From assembly GCA_031366005.1 (NCBI GenBank), contig JANLZB010000006.1, positions 62,001-126,000 of the forward strand: a stretch of DNA of 64,000 nt. The letters run 5' to 3'. This document shows, piece after piece, positions 36,223-46,312 of the stretch. The DNA comes from JANLUX01 sp031366005. Lineage in GTDB: Bacteria > Bacteroidota > Bacteroidia > AKYH767-A > OLB10. Numbering within the stretch: the stretch's first letter is position 1; each line of letters opens with the position of its first letter. The notes under the pieces were generated by a model, which was not told the DNA's origin, searched no databases, and saw only the letters and a list, made by a program, of their open reading frames with translations. A program made the translations under genes and the position numbers.

Positions 36223-37164
36223 TTATGGAGTGATAAAATTTTTAGCAGCAATCAATCGCTGAATGCCTTCTTCCAATGTAGTCATTTTGCGTCCCAATAA
36301 ATCGCGCATAGTTGTAATGTCAGGACATCTCCTGGTCATGTCTCCTTCTTTTAAAGCGGGTAAAAAAACAATCTTACTGTTAGAGTTCGTGATTGAAATA
36401 ATTCGTTTTGCAAGTTCCAGCACCGTAATTTCTGTATCGCTTCCAATGTTTGCAACATCATTCACAACTTTGTTTTTATAAAATGCATTTACACATGCAT
36501 CCACATTATAATCAATATAACAAAAAGTGCGTGTCTGGCTGCCATCACCATAAATAGTTATATCCTGGTTGCTGAGTGCAGCTTTTAAAAACTTCGTCAT
36601 TACAAAGTCAGTGCTTTGCTTCGGACCATAAGTATTGAAGAAACGAAAGATGGTAAAGTCAAGGTTGAATTCTTGTTTGTAAGCACGCAGGTAAGCCTCT
36701 CCCACATTTTTTACAATTGCATAAGGCAATCGTGAGTTAAGCGGAGTAGTGTGTTCGTTTTGCGGAAATTCCACAGGTTCACCGTAAACTTCTGATGATG
36801 ATGAAAAGTAAACACGTTTAACTCCCGTGTTTTTACTGAGGTTAAGAATATTGCGGATACCATTGAGATCATTCAGCACCATCACCGGATTTGCAAGTGT
36901 ACGTTTAACTCCAACCATAGCTGCATAATGAAAAACATAATCAAAAGAAAATGCATAAAATATACTTGATATATCAAGCACGTCATTTGCATCCGCTTTT
37001 ATAAAGCGAAAATTTCCATGTGGAGATACAGGAAGTTTTTTTTCGTTCCCTGTTAAGAGATTATCAGCAACAACAATATAATTGGAAGGGTTGTCAGCTA
37101 ATTTCTGAGCGAGTGAGCTTGCGACAAACCCTGCTCCGCCAGTTACAAGAATTTTTGTTTGCAT
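36223..37164 (-). CDS. NAD-dependent nucleotide-sugar epimerase/dehydratase
   Basis: 313 residues of the extended SDR fold: TGGAGFVASSLAQKL (NAD-binding), AAMVGVKRTL, the Ser in YFSSSSEVYG and the catalytic pair YAIVK. FFNTYGP and RTFCYIDYNVDA resemble UDP-glucuronate decarboxylase and UDP-glucose 4-epimerase relatives, but the exact substrate is uncertain. It probably supplies a sugar nucleotide to the surface-polysaccharide genes further right. It lies directly downstream of rfbA with a 25-base gap. Confidence 0.85.
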   Translation of the reverse strand: MQTKILVTGGAGFVASSLAQKLADNPSNYIVVADNLLTGNEKKLPVSPHGNFRFIKADANDVLDISSIFYAFSFDYVFHYAAMVGVKRTLANPVMVLNDLNGIRNILNLSKNTGVKRVYFSSSSEVYGEPVEFPQNEHTTPLNSRLPYAIVKNVGEAYLRAYKQEFNLDFTIFRFFNTYGPKQSTDFVMTKFLKAALSNQDITIYGDGSQTRTFCYIDYNVDACVNAFYKNKVVNDVANIGSDTEITVLELAKRIISITNSNSKIVFLPALKEGDMTRRCPDITTMRDLLGRKMTTLEEGIQRLIAAKNFITP

Positions 37165-37189
37165 GTTATAAATAATTGTTTTGTTGTGT

Positions 37190-38050
37190 TCAGTTTACCA
37201 AATTTACCAGGTACTTTCCATATCCGCTTTTAATCAATGGTTCTGCAATCTTTAGTAATTGTTGTTTGGATATGTAACCCATACGGTAAGCAATTTCTTC
37301 AATGCAACCAATCTTCAATCCCTGACGGTCTTCAATCACTTGCACAAACTGCGATGCCTGCATCAGCGAAGCATGTGTTCCTGTATCTAACCATGCGGTG
37401 CCTTTGTCAAGTATCCCCACTTTTAATTTACCCTTTTGCAAATAATGTTTATTGACATCTGTAATTTCATATTCACCACGAGGAGATGGTTTTAATTCTT
37501 TGGCAATTTTTATTACTTCATTATCGTAAAAATATAAACCCGGAACAGCATAATTCGATTTGGGTTTTACTGGTTTTTCTTCAATACTGATTGCATTATT
37601 GGCAGCATCAAATTCAACTACACCATACCGTTCGGGATCAGAAACGTGATAGGCAAAAACCACACCACCGTCAGGATTGTTATTCTGAACAAGTATTTGT
37701 TGTAATCCTGTTCCATAAAAAATGTTGTCGCCTAGAATCAACGCAACTTTATCTTTTCCAATAAATTTTTCTCCTATAACAAATGCCTGTGCAAGTCCGT
37801 TGGGGACAGCTTGTTCTTCGTAAATAAAGTTGCAACCTAATGATGAGCCATCACCCAACAATTTTTTAAAATGCGGTAAATCGGATGGAGTGGAAATAAT
37901 CAATATCTCTTTTATTCCCGCCATCATAAGTATTGATAACGGATAATAAATCATGGGCTTGTCATAAACAGGCATTAACTGTTTGCTCATTGCAAGAGTC
38001 AGAGGGTGTAATCGTGTACCTGAACCTCCAGCGAGAATTATTCCTTTCAT
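37190..38050 (-). CDS. rfbA: Glucose-1-phosphate thymidylyltransferase
   Basis: 286 residues. It forms dTDP-glucose, the entry point to dTDP-rhamnose and other deoxysugars. Motifs: MKGIILAGGSGTRLHP, SKQLMPVYDKPMIYYPL, LGDNIFYGTGL, GVVEFD, EEKPxKPKSNYAVPGLY, and RGEYEITDVNKHYL. Complete length. The rest of the classical rfbBCD set is not in this window, so the pathway is either split or replaced by the adjacent epimerase. Confidence 0.96.
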   Translation of the reverse strand: MKGIILAGGSGTRLHPLTLAMSKQLMPVYDKPMIYYPLSILMMAGIKEILIISTPSDLPHFKKLLGDGSSLGCNFIYEEQAVPNGLAQAFVIGEKFIGKDKVALILGDNIFYGTGLQQILVQNNNPDGGVVFAYHVSDPERYGVVEFDAANNAISIEEKPVKPKSNYAVPGLYFYDNEVIKIAKELKPSPRGEYEITDVNKHYLQKGKLKVGILDKGTAWLDTGTHASLMQASQFVQVIEDRQGLKIGCIEEIAYRMGYISKQQLLKIAEPLIKSGYGKYLVNLVN

Positions 38051-38183
38051 CAGTATAAAGTTCTTAGTAATAAGTATGAAATAGCGGCAGGAGACAGCAG
38101 CAGGATGCAGTTTTTTTCCTCCGTAAAATAAACAGTTTGCAACATGAGAATAAATTTTGTTTTCTTATAAAACAATTCTTCGG

Positions 38184-38558
38184 TCATTTTTTTGGAAGAA
38201 ATTTTTCAGGATTATCAGCCATACTTCCCAGCATTCGCCCGACTTCCTCGTACTTTACAAGAAGTTGCTGATGTGTATTATCATCAATGTATTTACAATC
38301 TTTTGAAATATCCAGCCAGATTTGAGTTTCAGTACATTCTCCATCTGAATCGGTCATTTTGCTTGAGAAATGTTTCGGGTATTTTCTCTTCCTGTAACCC
38401 TCGCCAATATTCACACACACTGACCGTGAAGATCTTTTGGTTTGATCAGTTAATGAATAAATTTCTTCTTTTGGAAATGATTTAGTTGTTTCAAAAATTT
38501 CCATTGAGAACTTATATGCAAGCTGATAAACTTTTAAATCCCGAAATCCTCTTTCCAT
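38184..38558 (-). CDS. Four-helix bundle protein (S23/IVS family)
   Basis: 124 residues. FRDLKVYQLAYKFSMEIF, then SRSVCVNIGEGYRKRKYPK and a C-terminal GRMLGSM match the TIGR02436-type four-helix bundle, first described inside 23S rRNA intervening sequences but common as a free gene in Bacteroidota. The molecular function is unknown. There is no rRNA gene here. It lies alone between the MMPL exporter and rfbA. Confidence 0.88.
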   Translation of the reverse strand: MERGFRDLKVYQLAYKFSMEIFETTKSFPKEEIYSLTDQTKRSSRSVCVNIGEGYRKRKYPKHFSSKMTDSDGECTETQIWLDISKDCKYIDDNTHQQLLVKYEEVGRMLGSMADNPEKFLPKK

Positions 38559-38657
38559 AAAGTATTGATTATGTCTTTCAAAACTTAATACATATTACAT
38601 TTTATTATTGCTTATTGCTTACTGCCGCTGCCACCTGTCTCCTTCTTACTACCTCTT

Positions 38658-41048
38658 TCATGAATCTTTCCTTATTTCAAGTTCATCCAAATCAATATCA
38701 TCATCTTCAGTATGCATTTGAAATAATGGTTCCTGCAGAAATGCCTTTGTAGTGAGTTTTCTTTCAAGACTTACTAAGAAAGCGGGAAGCAACACAAGGT
38801 TTGAACACATTGCCATTAGCAAAGTAAAGCTGATCAATTTTCCGAGTGAAGCCGTTCCTCCAAAGCTGGATGCACTGAAAATAAAAAATCCAAAAAATAA
38901 AATGATTGAAGTATAAATCATGCTTACTCCTGTCTCACGTATAGTAAGCGTAACTGCTTTGCTGATACTCATTACAGGATGTGAACGCATTTCCTGGCGG
39001 TACTTTGTAAGAAAATAAATTGTCTGATCTGATGCAATGCCAAATGCAATACTGAAAATTAATATAGTGGACGGCTTTAACGGAATATGAAAAAATCCCA
39101 TTAATCCTGCTGTCATTATTAAAGGAATCAAGCTGGGCAGAATAGAAATTAAAATCATCCGCAACGACATGAAAAGCAAAATCATGATGATGGTAATCAG
39201 AAAAATTGCCAGTGCGATGCTCTCCATTAAATTCTTAAAAAGATAATTGCTTCCTTTCAAAAAGATGAGGCTGTTGCCGGTGATATCAACTTTATAATCT
39301 TTCGGTGGAAAGATAGAATCAGTTCGTGGCTTTAATTCTTTCAATAATTTATCCATTTTAACAGAACCGATGTCAGCCATCTGAACACTCACACGTGTCA
39401 TCCGTTTGGTGCTGTCAATAAAACTTTTAAATAATTGCTCTTTGCCTTTTGTATCCCCTACAAAACCGGAAAGCTCTGCCAACTGCACGCTTCCGGGCAA
39501 CACAAAAAATTTGGGATTACCATCATTGTAAGCCTGGTAAGTAAATTTAATTGCATCCACAATGGCAATTGGTTTTGAAAAGACTTCGTATTGATTCAAT
39601 AATTTTTCAAGCCGATTCACTTTTTGCAATGTCTGCACTCTTAATGCACCACCTTCTTTTTTGGTATCAATTGAAAATTCAAGTGGCAACACTCCCTTAA
39701 AGTTGTGTTCAAAAAAACGCATGTCAAGATAGATAGGATCTTTCTTAGGCAAATCATCAACAACATAACCAACAGTAGTAAGTTTAGTCATACCATAAAA
39801 TGAAACTAAAACAATGATGATAACTGCACCATAAACTGTTCTGGTATGAAGATGCACCCAACGATCAACACGAGATAACATTTTATTTAATCGTTTTCCT
39901 TCCAGATGCCTGGTGTGTTTTAGTTTGGGAACACTCAGATAACTAAACACTATGGGAATCATAAAAAGCGAAATGAGATAAGTCGTCAACACATTGGCAG
40001 CAGCCACTAAACCAAACTCCATCAGCAACCTGCTGTGTGTAAAGTAAAACACAAAAAATCCGATTGCAGTTGTAACGTTTGCAAGAAAAGTGGTGAACCC
40101 CATTCGCTGAATCATTCGCGCCAAAGCCTTTGCCTGGCTTCCATGGCGTGTGTATTCCGTTTGGTATTTATTCAGCATCAAAATGCTGTTAGGTACTCCG
40201 ATCACAATAATAAGCGGTGGTATCAGTCCGCTTAAAATGGTGATCTTGTATCCTAATAAAGCGATGGTTCCCAATGACCATACCACACCAACAAGCACCA
40301 CCAGCAAAGAAAAAATTACTACCTGGAAGGATCTGAAAAACGCGAATAAAATAATTGCTGTAACTAAAAAAGCAAGCAGCATAAAGAGTTTCATTTCATC
40401 AGAAACTTTTTTAGTGAGTGATGTGCGGATATATGGCATACCGCTCATATGCACATCAAGCTGATTTTTTTCGCCAAATGCCAACACTTTTTCTTTTACA
40501 TAATTGATGATGTCAATCCGGCTTTTGGTGTTAAGCTTATTTTTATCGAACGTAACTGCCATCACAGTAGCGCCTGTTTCAGGATTGTAAATAAATCCTT
40601 TATAAAAAGGCAGGTTATTAATTGTAGCATGCATGCTATCCACTTGCTCTTGCGAAGTGAATTTTTCTTTCATCAACGGCTTCAGCTCAAATTTTCGCGT
40701 CTCGTCATTCTTAACAACATTATATAAACGGGCAACTGAAACGATTGCTTCTATACCATCAATTTTTTTAATGTCTTCACCTAATTGCCACCAGTCATTT
40801 ATTTTTTGAAGCTGATAAAAATTTTTGTCTTCTATGCCGATCACCATCACACTGCCATCTTCGCCAAAAGTTTTCTTGAATCTTTCGTAAGCTTTAAAGT
40901 CGGGATCGTCAGCAGGCAGAATTTTTGCGAAATCGTAACTAAGCTGGATATCAAAGGCTTTGTAACCCATAAAAACCGTTATGGCACCAATAACGATGAG
41001 CAACAAAATACGATTACGAAGAATAAAACGTGCGAGCCAGCTAAACAT
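38658..41048 (-). CDS. RND/MMPL-family exporter
   Basis: 796 residues with the RND duplication: TM1 near residue 12-30, a large periplasmic loop, a bundle of helices (about 220-370), TM7 near 415, a second periplasmic loop and a second bundle (about 610-770). GxxxxPPLIIVIGVPNSILML and SIAFGIASDQTIYFLTKYR carry the conserved charged residue of the fourth and tenth helices. The short length (no outer-membrane docking domain) fits MMPL or hopanoid/lipid-type transporters that move lipids or sterol-like molecules. The substrate is unknown. Divergent from the radical SAM gene. Confidence 0.88.
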   Translation of the reverse strand: MFSWLARFILRNRILLLIVIGAITVFMGYKAFDIQLSYDFAKILPADDPDFKAYERFKKTFGEDGSVMVIGIEDKNFYQLQKINDWWQLGEDIKKIDGIEAIVSVARLYNVVKNDETRKFELKPLMKEKFTSQEQVDSMHATINNLPFYKGFIYNPETGATVMAVTFDKNKLNTKSRIDIINYVKEKVLAFGEKNQLDVHMSGMPYIRTSLTKKVSDEMKLFMLLAFLVTAIILFAFFRSFQVVIFSLLVVLVGVVWSLGTIALLGYKITILSGLIPPLIIVIGVPNSILMLNKYQTEYTRHGSQAKALARMIQRMGFTTFLANVTTAIGFFVFYFTHSRLLMEFGLVAAANVLTTYLISLFMIPIVFSYLSVPKLKHTRHLEGKRLNKMLSRVDRWVHLHTRTVYGAVIIIVLVSFYGMTKLTTVGYVVDDLPKKDPIYLDMRFFEHNFKGVLPLEFSIDTKKEGGALRVQTLQKVNRLEKLLNQYEVFSKPIAIVDAIKFTYQAYNDGNPKFFVLPGSVQLAELSGFVGDTKGKEQLFKSFIDSTKRMTRVSVQMADIGSVKMDKLLKELKPRTDSIFPPKDYKVDITGNSLIFLKGSNYLFKNLMESIALAIFLITIIMILLFMSLRMILISILPSLIPLIMTAGLMGFFHIPLKPSTILIFSIAFGIASDQTIYFLTKYRQEMRSHPVMSISKAVTLTIRETGVSMIYTSIILFFGFFIFSASSFGGTASLGKLISFTLLMAMCSNLVLLPAFLVSLERKLTTKAFLQEPLFQMHTEDDDIDLDELEIRKDS

Positions 41049-41138
41049 AATATAACAGCGGATAAAAGTAGCTAAAATAGAATTGGAGGTTCACTCACAC
41101 CGTTTATCATAGCTACCTTAGCACCGGATTAAAGGATT

Positions 41139-42167
41139 GTGATAAACAGAAATTTAAAAGATGGCATTCGCTTTTTGTCGAAGGCAACACCGCAGCGCAT
41201 TTTTAATACGATGCAGGTGCTCAGCAGCTATTATTTATCACGATGGACCGGAAAACCTTTTCATTGGGGATTGCCGGTTGCACTTTCGTTTGAACCAACT
41301 ACGAGTTGTAATTTACGTTGCCCTGAATGTCCGAGTGGATTGCGTTCTTTTACAAGACCGACAGGAATGCTTGAAGAAGATTTTTTTCATAAAGTGATTG
41401 ATGAAGTAGCTGAAAAATTATGGTATTTGATTTTTTATTTCCAGGGTGAACCATACTTACATCCGCAATTTTTAGAGTTAGTGAAATATGCTTCTTTAAA
41501 AGGACTTTACACTGCAACTTCCACCAATGCGCATTATCTTAATGATGCAAACGCACGTAAAACGGTTGAATCAGGTTTGGATCGCCTGATTATTTCCATA
41601 GATGGCACCACTCAGGAAACTTATTCCAGCTATCGCATTGGTGGTCAACTGGAAAAAGTATTGCAAGGTGCACGCAACATTATTAAATGGAAACGTGAAT
41701 TAAAAAGCAATACCCCGCATGTCATATTTCAGTTTTTAGTAGTGCGCCCAAATGAACACCAGGTAGAAGAAATTAAAATTTTAGCTGAAGAGATTGGTGT
41801 GGATGCAGTAGGTTTTAAAACTGCCCAGGTGTATGATTATGCTGACGGCAATGATCTGATTCCGTTGAACGAAAAATATTCGCGTTACGCAAAGCAAAGT
41901 GATGATACTTATAAAATAAAAAACAATATGCTGAATCATTGCTGGAAACTCTGGCACTCATGCGTGGTGACATGGGATGGAAATGTGGTGCCTTGTTGTT
42001 TTGATAAAGATGCATGGCATAGCATGGGTTCATTGCAACAACAAACTTTTACCAGCCTGTGGAATAATGATGCGTATAAAAATTTTCGTGCGCAGGTTTT
42101 AAGATCACGCAGCGAAATTGAGATGTGTATGAATTGCACGGAAGGAACTAAAGTTTGGGCAGATTGA
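41139..42167 (+). CDS. Radical SAM/SPASM domain protein
   Basis: 342 residues from GTG at 41139; AAAGGA lies a few bases upstream and supports this start. The 4Fe-4S cluster motif C-x3-C-x2-C appears as TSCNLRCPECPSG (near residue 57). The C-terminal SPASM region has Cys residues in NHCWKLWHSC, VVPCCFDKD and EMCMNCTEG for auxiliary clusters. SPASM enzymes modify peptides, sugars or tRNA-related substrates. No precursor peptide is visible nearby, so this member may act on a lipid or glycan (inference). Confidence 0.9.
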   Translation: MINRNLKDGIRFLSKATPQRIFNTMQVLSSYYLSRWTGKPFHWGLPVALSFEPTTSCNLRCPECPSGLRSFTRPTGMLEEDFFHKVIDEVAEKLWYLIFYFQGEPYLHPQFLELVKYASLKGLYTATSTNAHYLNDANARKTVESGLDRLIISIDGTTQETYSSYRIGGQLEKVLQGARNIIKWKRELKSNTPHVIFQFLVVRPNEHQVEEIKILAEEIGVDAVGFKTAQVYDYADGNDLIPLNEKYSRYAKQSDDTYKIKNNMLNHCWKLWHSCVVTWDGNVVPCCFDKDAWHSMGSLQQQTFTSLWNNDAYKNFRAQVLRSRSEIEMCMNCTEGTKVWAD

Positions 42168-42262
42168 TTTTCTGACTTTCATCGGTAATAAAACATCGTT
42201 CAGCGAAATAGTTAGAGCCGTCATTAAGTAATGAGTATTTTCGGCTGCATAACAAACTATTT

Positions 42263-44068
42263 ATGCAAACAATCTTAAAGCTTAGTACTGCATTATTGAT
42301 ATGCGTTTTACTTGCGTTTTGTCAATCATCAAAAAATAAAAACAGTTTATCAGAAACTGATCAAAAGAAATTTACCAACTTTCTTCAACATTATTTTGAT
42401 GAACGAATGAAATTTTTTCCATTGGAAGCAACAGCTAATGGAGTGAATCTTTACAATGATATTTTGCCGGTTGATATCAGTGATTCATACCGTGAAAAAA
42501 TAAAATCGTTTTATCAATCATTTCTTGATTCGTTAAACACATTTGACCGCAACGCACTTTCTCCGAACGACCAGGTTAGCTATGATATTTTAAAATGGGA
42601 TTTACCAATCGGTATTGAAAGTTTTGATTTTCCGGATCACCTGATGCCCATCAATCAGTTCTCATGTTTGACCCTCTCATTCGGTCAGCTTGGTTCCGGT
42701 GAGTCTAACCAACCATTTAAAACCGTTAAGGATTATGATAATTTTCTTGGTCGTGTAAATGGTTTCTATCAATGGTGCGACACCGCAATTGTTAATATGA
42801 AAAAAGGTATTGCTGAAGGACTCGTTAATCCTAAAGTTTTAATGGAACGTGTACTTCCACAGATGCAATCAATGATGGAGAGTGATGTTAAAAAAAGTGT
42901 TTTTTATATGCCAATAAAAAATATTCCTGATTCATTTTCTATTGAAGATAAAAAACGGCTTGATACATTATATACTAAAGCAATTGTTTCACAGATTATT
43001 CCTTCTTACAAGAAACTTTATTTGTTTATTAAAGATGAATACATTCCTCATTGCAGAACAACGCATGGCATAAGTGCATTGCCGGGAGGAATAGAGCGTT
43101 ATAAATTCCTTGCTAAATTGTGGACTACCACTACGCTAAGCACTGATTCTATTTTTAATCTTGGTATGAGTGAAGTAACACGATTAAGAAATGAAATGGA
43201 AAAAATAAAAACCGAAAGTAGTTACAAGGGTGATCTCAAATCATTTTTCAGATACATGAATACCGATAAAAAGTTTTTTCCTTTTTCAACACCACAGGCA
43301 GTGCTTGATTCTTTTAACAATATTCATGAACACATGAAACCACAGTTGAGCAAATTGTTTGATAAAGTTCCGCGCTCACGCTTTGAAATACGCGAAACAG
43401 AAAAATTTCGTGAAGCAAGTGCAAGTGCTGAATATATGCCCGGAACGGCAGATGGTTCGCGTCCCGGAATTTTTTATACTCCAGTTCCTGATGCAAAAAA
43501 GTTCAACACATTTGCAATGGAAGATTTGTTTTTGCACGAAGCTATTCCTGGTCATCATTTTCAAAATATGCTTACCGCAGAAAATGATTCTCTCCCGATG
43601 TTCAGACGTTTTATCTGGTATGGTGCTTATGGAGAAGGATGGGCTTTATATACAGAATCATTGGGTAAAGAACTTGGTTTGTACTCTGATCCTTATCAAT
43701 ATATTGCAGCTTTAAGTGAAGAGATGCATCGTGCTATAAGATTAGTAGTAGATGTTGGTATTCACACAAAAGGCTGGACACGCGAACAGGCTATTCAATT
43801 CTCACTTGAAAACGAAGGTGAAAGTGTGGAAGCGATTACTTCTGAAATCGAACGTTACATGGCAATACCGGGACAAGCATTAGGATATAAAATTGGGCAA
43901 TTAAAAATTCAGGAATTACGTAAGAAAGCTGAAGAAGAACTGGGTGCTGGCTTCGATATTAGTAAAGTTCACAATGAGATATTAAAAGATGGTTGCCTTC
44001 CGCTGTCGGTATTAGAAGAGAAAATGGATAAATGGATTGAAATACAGAAGAAGGAAAAGAAGAGTTAA
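42263..44068 (+). CDS. DUF885 family lipoprotein, probable metallopeptidase
   Basis: 601 residues. The N-terminus is a lipoprotein signal (ALLICVLLAFC, cleavage before Cys near 20). The hallmark HEAIPGHHFQNML (near residue 430) and YGEGWALYTESLGKELG (near 455) are the HExxH-like metal motif and downstream Glu of DUF885 proteins, related to M32-type peptidases. It is probably a periplasmic zinc peptidase of unknown substrate. Full length for the family. It follows the radical SAM gene by 95 bases. Confidence 0.9.
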   Translation: MQTILKLSTALLICVLLAFCQSSKNKNSLSETDQKKFTNFLQHYFDERMKFFPLEATANGVNLYNDILPVDISDSYREKIKSFYQSFLDSLNTFDRNALSPNDQVSYDILKWDLPIGIESFDFPDHLMPINQFSCLTLSFGQLGSGESNQPFKTVKDYDNFLGRVNGFYQWCDTAIVNMKKGIAEGLVNPKVLMERVLPQMQSMMESDVKKSVFYMPIKNIPDSFSIEDKKRLDTLYTKAIVSQIIPSYKKLYLFIKDEYIPHCRTTHGISALPGGIERYKFLAKLWTTTTLSTDSIFNLGMSEVTRLRNEMEKIKTESSYKGDLKSFFRYMNTDKKFFPFSTPQAVLDSFNNIHEHMKPQLSKLFDKVPRSRFEIRETEKFREASASAEYMPGTADGSRPGIFYTPVPDAKKFNTFAMEDLFLHEAIPGHHFQNMLTAENDSLPMFRRFIWYGAYGEGWALYTESLGKELGLYSDPYQYIAALSEEMHRAIRLVVDVGIHTKGWTREQAIQFSLENEGESVEAITSEIERYMAIPGQALGYKIGQLKIQELRKKAEEELGAGFDISKVHNEILKDGCLPLSVLEEKMDKWIEIQKKEKKS

Positions 44069-44239
44069 GAGCTTGTGTAAATATTAGTTAAAAGAAAGAA
44101 TAAGTAATGCAGGAAATTAAAAGAGTAAATCATATAGTTAAAAGCGAATGTTATAATTATCTTTAATGCAATAAGGAAATAGCAGCATATCTTAACCTCG
44201 GCTTTTAAATTATGAAACCGTGATGTGCAGTCACTTCTT

Positions 44240-44247
44240 TACTTTTG
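44240..44247 (+). promoter_or_regulatory. -7 promoter element of the polysaccharide export operon
   Basis: TACTTTTG matches TAnnTTTG and ends 10 bases before the ATG at 44258. The -33 element is weak. It argues for the ATG start over a GTG at 44225 and for a very short leader on the Wzm-Wzt operon. Confidence 0.5.
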
Positions 44248-44257
44248 CCCGCGTAAC

Positions 44258-45079
44258 ATGGTGAAATACGAAATAAAACCCCAGCAGAAAATAGGGCTTG
44301 GCTTTGGAGAATTGGTTACTTACCGTGAATTATTTTTCTTTTTTACCTGGAGGGATATTAAAGTGAAATACAAACAAACGGTATTGGGGTTTGCATGGGC
44401 AATTTTACAGCCGCTGCTGATGATGGTAATTTTCACTGTTTTTTTTGGAAGAGCATTAAAGATTAATTCTGAGAATATCCCTTACCCGGTTTATGTTTTC
44501 GGTGGGCTTATTATCTGGAATATTTTTTCTAACGGATTAACAGCAGCGGCAAACAGCATGGTGAGCAATTCAAATATTATCAAGAAAATTTATTTTCCGC
44601 GTTTAATTATTCCCATCTCGTCCGTGCTTGTAGCTTTTTTTGATTTTATCATGGCATGGTTTCTCCTCATAGTATTGTTATTCTATTACCATGTGCAGGT
44701 AAACATTCCTTTGTTTTTATTAAGCACATTTGTAAGCGTAATATTTGCATGCCTTGCAACATTTGGTCCCGGTTGTTTGCTGGCTGCATTAAATGTAAAG
44801 TACAGGGATTTCCGTTATGTCATTCCCTTTCTTGTACAAGGTTTATTATTCGTTACTCCTGTAATTTATCCTTATGATATGTTGCAGCATAACTGGGCAA
44901 AATTTATTATTGCATTCAATCCCATGACAGCACCTGTTGAATTATTTCATGCAGCACTTTCAAACCGCGAACCGGTTTATCATTTGCTATACACTAGCAG
45001 CATTTCCATACTCGTTTTTCTGGTGGGTGGTGTTTATTATTTCAGAAGAACTGAAGCATACTTTGCCGATTTAGCCTGA
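44258..45079 (+). CDS. ABC-2 type polysaccharide export permease (Wzm-like)
   Basis: About 273 residues with six membrane helices. FFTWRDIKVKYKQTVLGFAW is the family N-terminal signature that contacts the ATPase; FGRALKIN and YPVYVFGGLIIWNIF follow. With the downstream ATPase it forms the inner-membrane exporter for O-antigen-like or other undecaprenyl-linked glycans. The ATPase starts one base after this stop codon (TGA, T, ATG), so the two are translationally linked. Start chosen at ATG 44258. Confidence 0.92.
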   Translation: MVKYEIKPQQKIGLGFGELVTYRELFFFFTWRDIKVKYKQTVLGFAWAILQPLLMMVIFTVFFGRALKINSENIPYPVYVFGGLIIWNIFSNGLTAAANSMVSNSNIIKKIYFPRLIIPISSVLVAFFDFIMAWFLLIVLLFYYHVQVNIPLFLLSTFVSVIFACLATFGPGCLLAALNVKYRDFRYVIPFLVQGLLFVTPVIYPYDMLQHNWAKFIIAFNPMTAPVELFHAALSNREPVYHLLYTSSISILVFLVGGVYYFRRTEAYFADLA

Positions 45080-45080
45080 T

Positions 45081-46289
45081 ATGGAACCTATACTGGAGAT
45101 TAAAAATATCTCCAAAAAATTCAAGATTGATCACGAGAAAAACCCGTACTTAAGTCTGCGTGAAGCCATAAGTAATTTCTTTGTGAACTTCAATACTTCA
45201 CACGAAGATTATTGGGCGCTGCGCGATGTAAGCTTTGATGTTTTTCCCGGAGAAACTATTGGTATCATTGGTAAAAACGGTGCTGGTAAATCCACGTTGT
45301 TAAAAATTCTTTCACGTATTACTCCTCCCACAAAAGGAAAGATTATTGCTCGTGGACGCATCGCAAGCTTGCTTGAAGTAGGAACAGGTTTTCATCCGGA
45401 ATTATCAGGAAGAGAAAATATTTTCCTGAACGGATCTATTCTTGGAATGAAGCGAAAAGAAATTCAAAACAGGTTTGATGAGATCGTTGACTTTTCAGGA
45501 GTGGAGAAATTTATTGATACTCCCCTTAAGCGTTATTCAAGCGGAATGCAGTTACGACTTGCTTTTTCTGTTGCTGCTTTTTTAGAACCTGAAATTTTAA
45601 TCATTGATGAAGTGCTCTCCGTGGGTGATGCTGAATTTCAAAAGAAGTGCATGGGTAAGATGGAAGAGGTAAGTGTTAATGAAGGAAGAACGGTGATATT
45701 TGTGAGCCATAATATGGGCGCAGTAAAAAAACTTTGTACTAAAGGTATTTTATTAAAAGATGGCGTGCTCGTTGAAAAAGGAGAGATGGGAGAGGTTGCT
45801 CAGAAATATTTAAGTGCATTTGAGGATCCGCAAAACGAAACAGATTTTAATTTATCAAAATTTAAAAATACACTTGCTTATCCTACAAGTATTAAAGTGG
45901 AAGACAAAAACGGAAATCTGCTTAAGACAATTCCCGTTGGTGCTCAATGGCAGATAAGAATTAATTTTACGATTAAAGAATTCACCCCGCATTTCTTAAT
46001 CGGGCTTGGATTTAAAAGCATGGAAGATGTTCAATTCCGCACAATATGGACTAACGCACAGGACATGGCACCGGGTGATTATGAAGTTGTTTTAAAAGAA
46101 AATAAAGTTCACTACGGTGTAGGGAAATATAAAATTAACCTGGGTTTTTCTTCACGCCTGCAAAATATTTATTATGCTGAGGATTGTTTTAATATAGAGT
46201 TCGAAGATATCGGACAGGATACTATTGCATTGCGTGCTGATGCAGGATTAATCTTAAACCAGATGGAATCTTTAATTACAAAAAAATAA
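45081..46289 (+). CDS. ABC transporter ATP-binding protein (Wzt-like)
   Basis: 402 residues. The ATPase has GIIGKNGAGKSTLLKIL (Walker A, near 67), a signature-type YSSGMQLRLAFS and ILIIDEVLSVGDAEFQKK (Walker B). Residues about 270-402 form an extra C-terminal beta-sandwich. In Wzt homologues this recognises the non-reducing end cap of the glycan before export, so chain termination may be by a methyl or similar group; FkbM methyltransferases follow. Couples ATP hydrolysis to Wzm. Confidence 0.93.
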   Translation: MEPILEIKNISKKFKIDHEKNPYLSLREAISNFFVNFNTSHEDYWALRDVSFDVFPGETIGIIGKNGAGKSTLLKILSRITPPTKGKIIARGRIASLLEVGTGFHPELSGRENIFLNGSILGMKRKEIQNRFDEIVDFSGVEKFIDTPLKRYSSGMQLRLAFSVAAFLEPEILIIDEVLSVGDAEFQKKCMGKMEEVSVNEGRTVIFVSHNMGAVKKLCTKGILLKDGVLVEKGEMGEVAQKYLSAFEDPQNETDFNLSKFKNTLAYPTSIKVEDKNGNLLKTIPVGAQWQIRINFTIKEFTPHFLIGLGFKSMEDVQFRTIWTNAQDMAPGDYEVVLKENKVHYGVGKYKINLGFSSRLQNIYYAEDCFNIEFEDIGQDTIALRADAGLILNQMESLITKK

Positions 46290-46312
46290 TTCTGCAACCA
46301 TTCAATCATTCA

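Noticed and set aside
38184..38558. Evidence for an rRNA intervening sequence
   Set aside because: The four-helix protein family also occurs as free genes and no 23S sequence is present.
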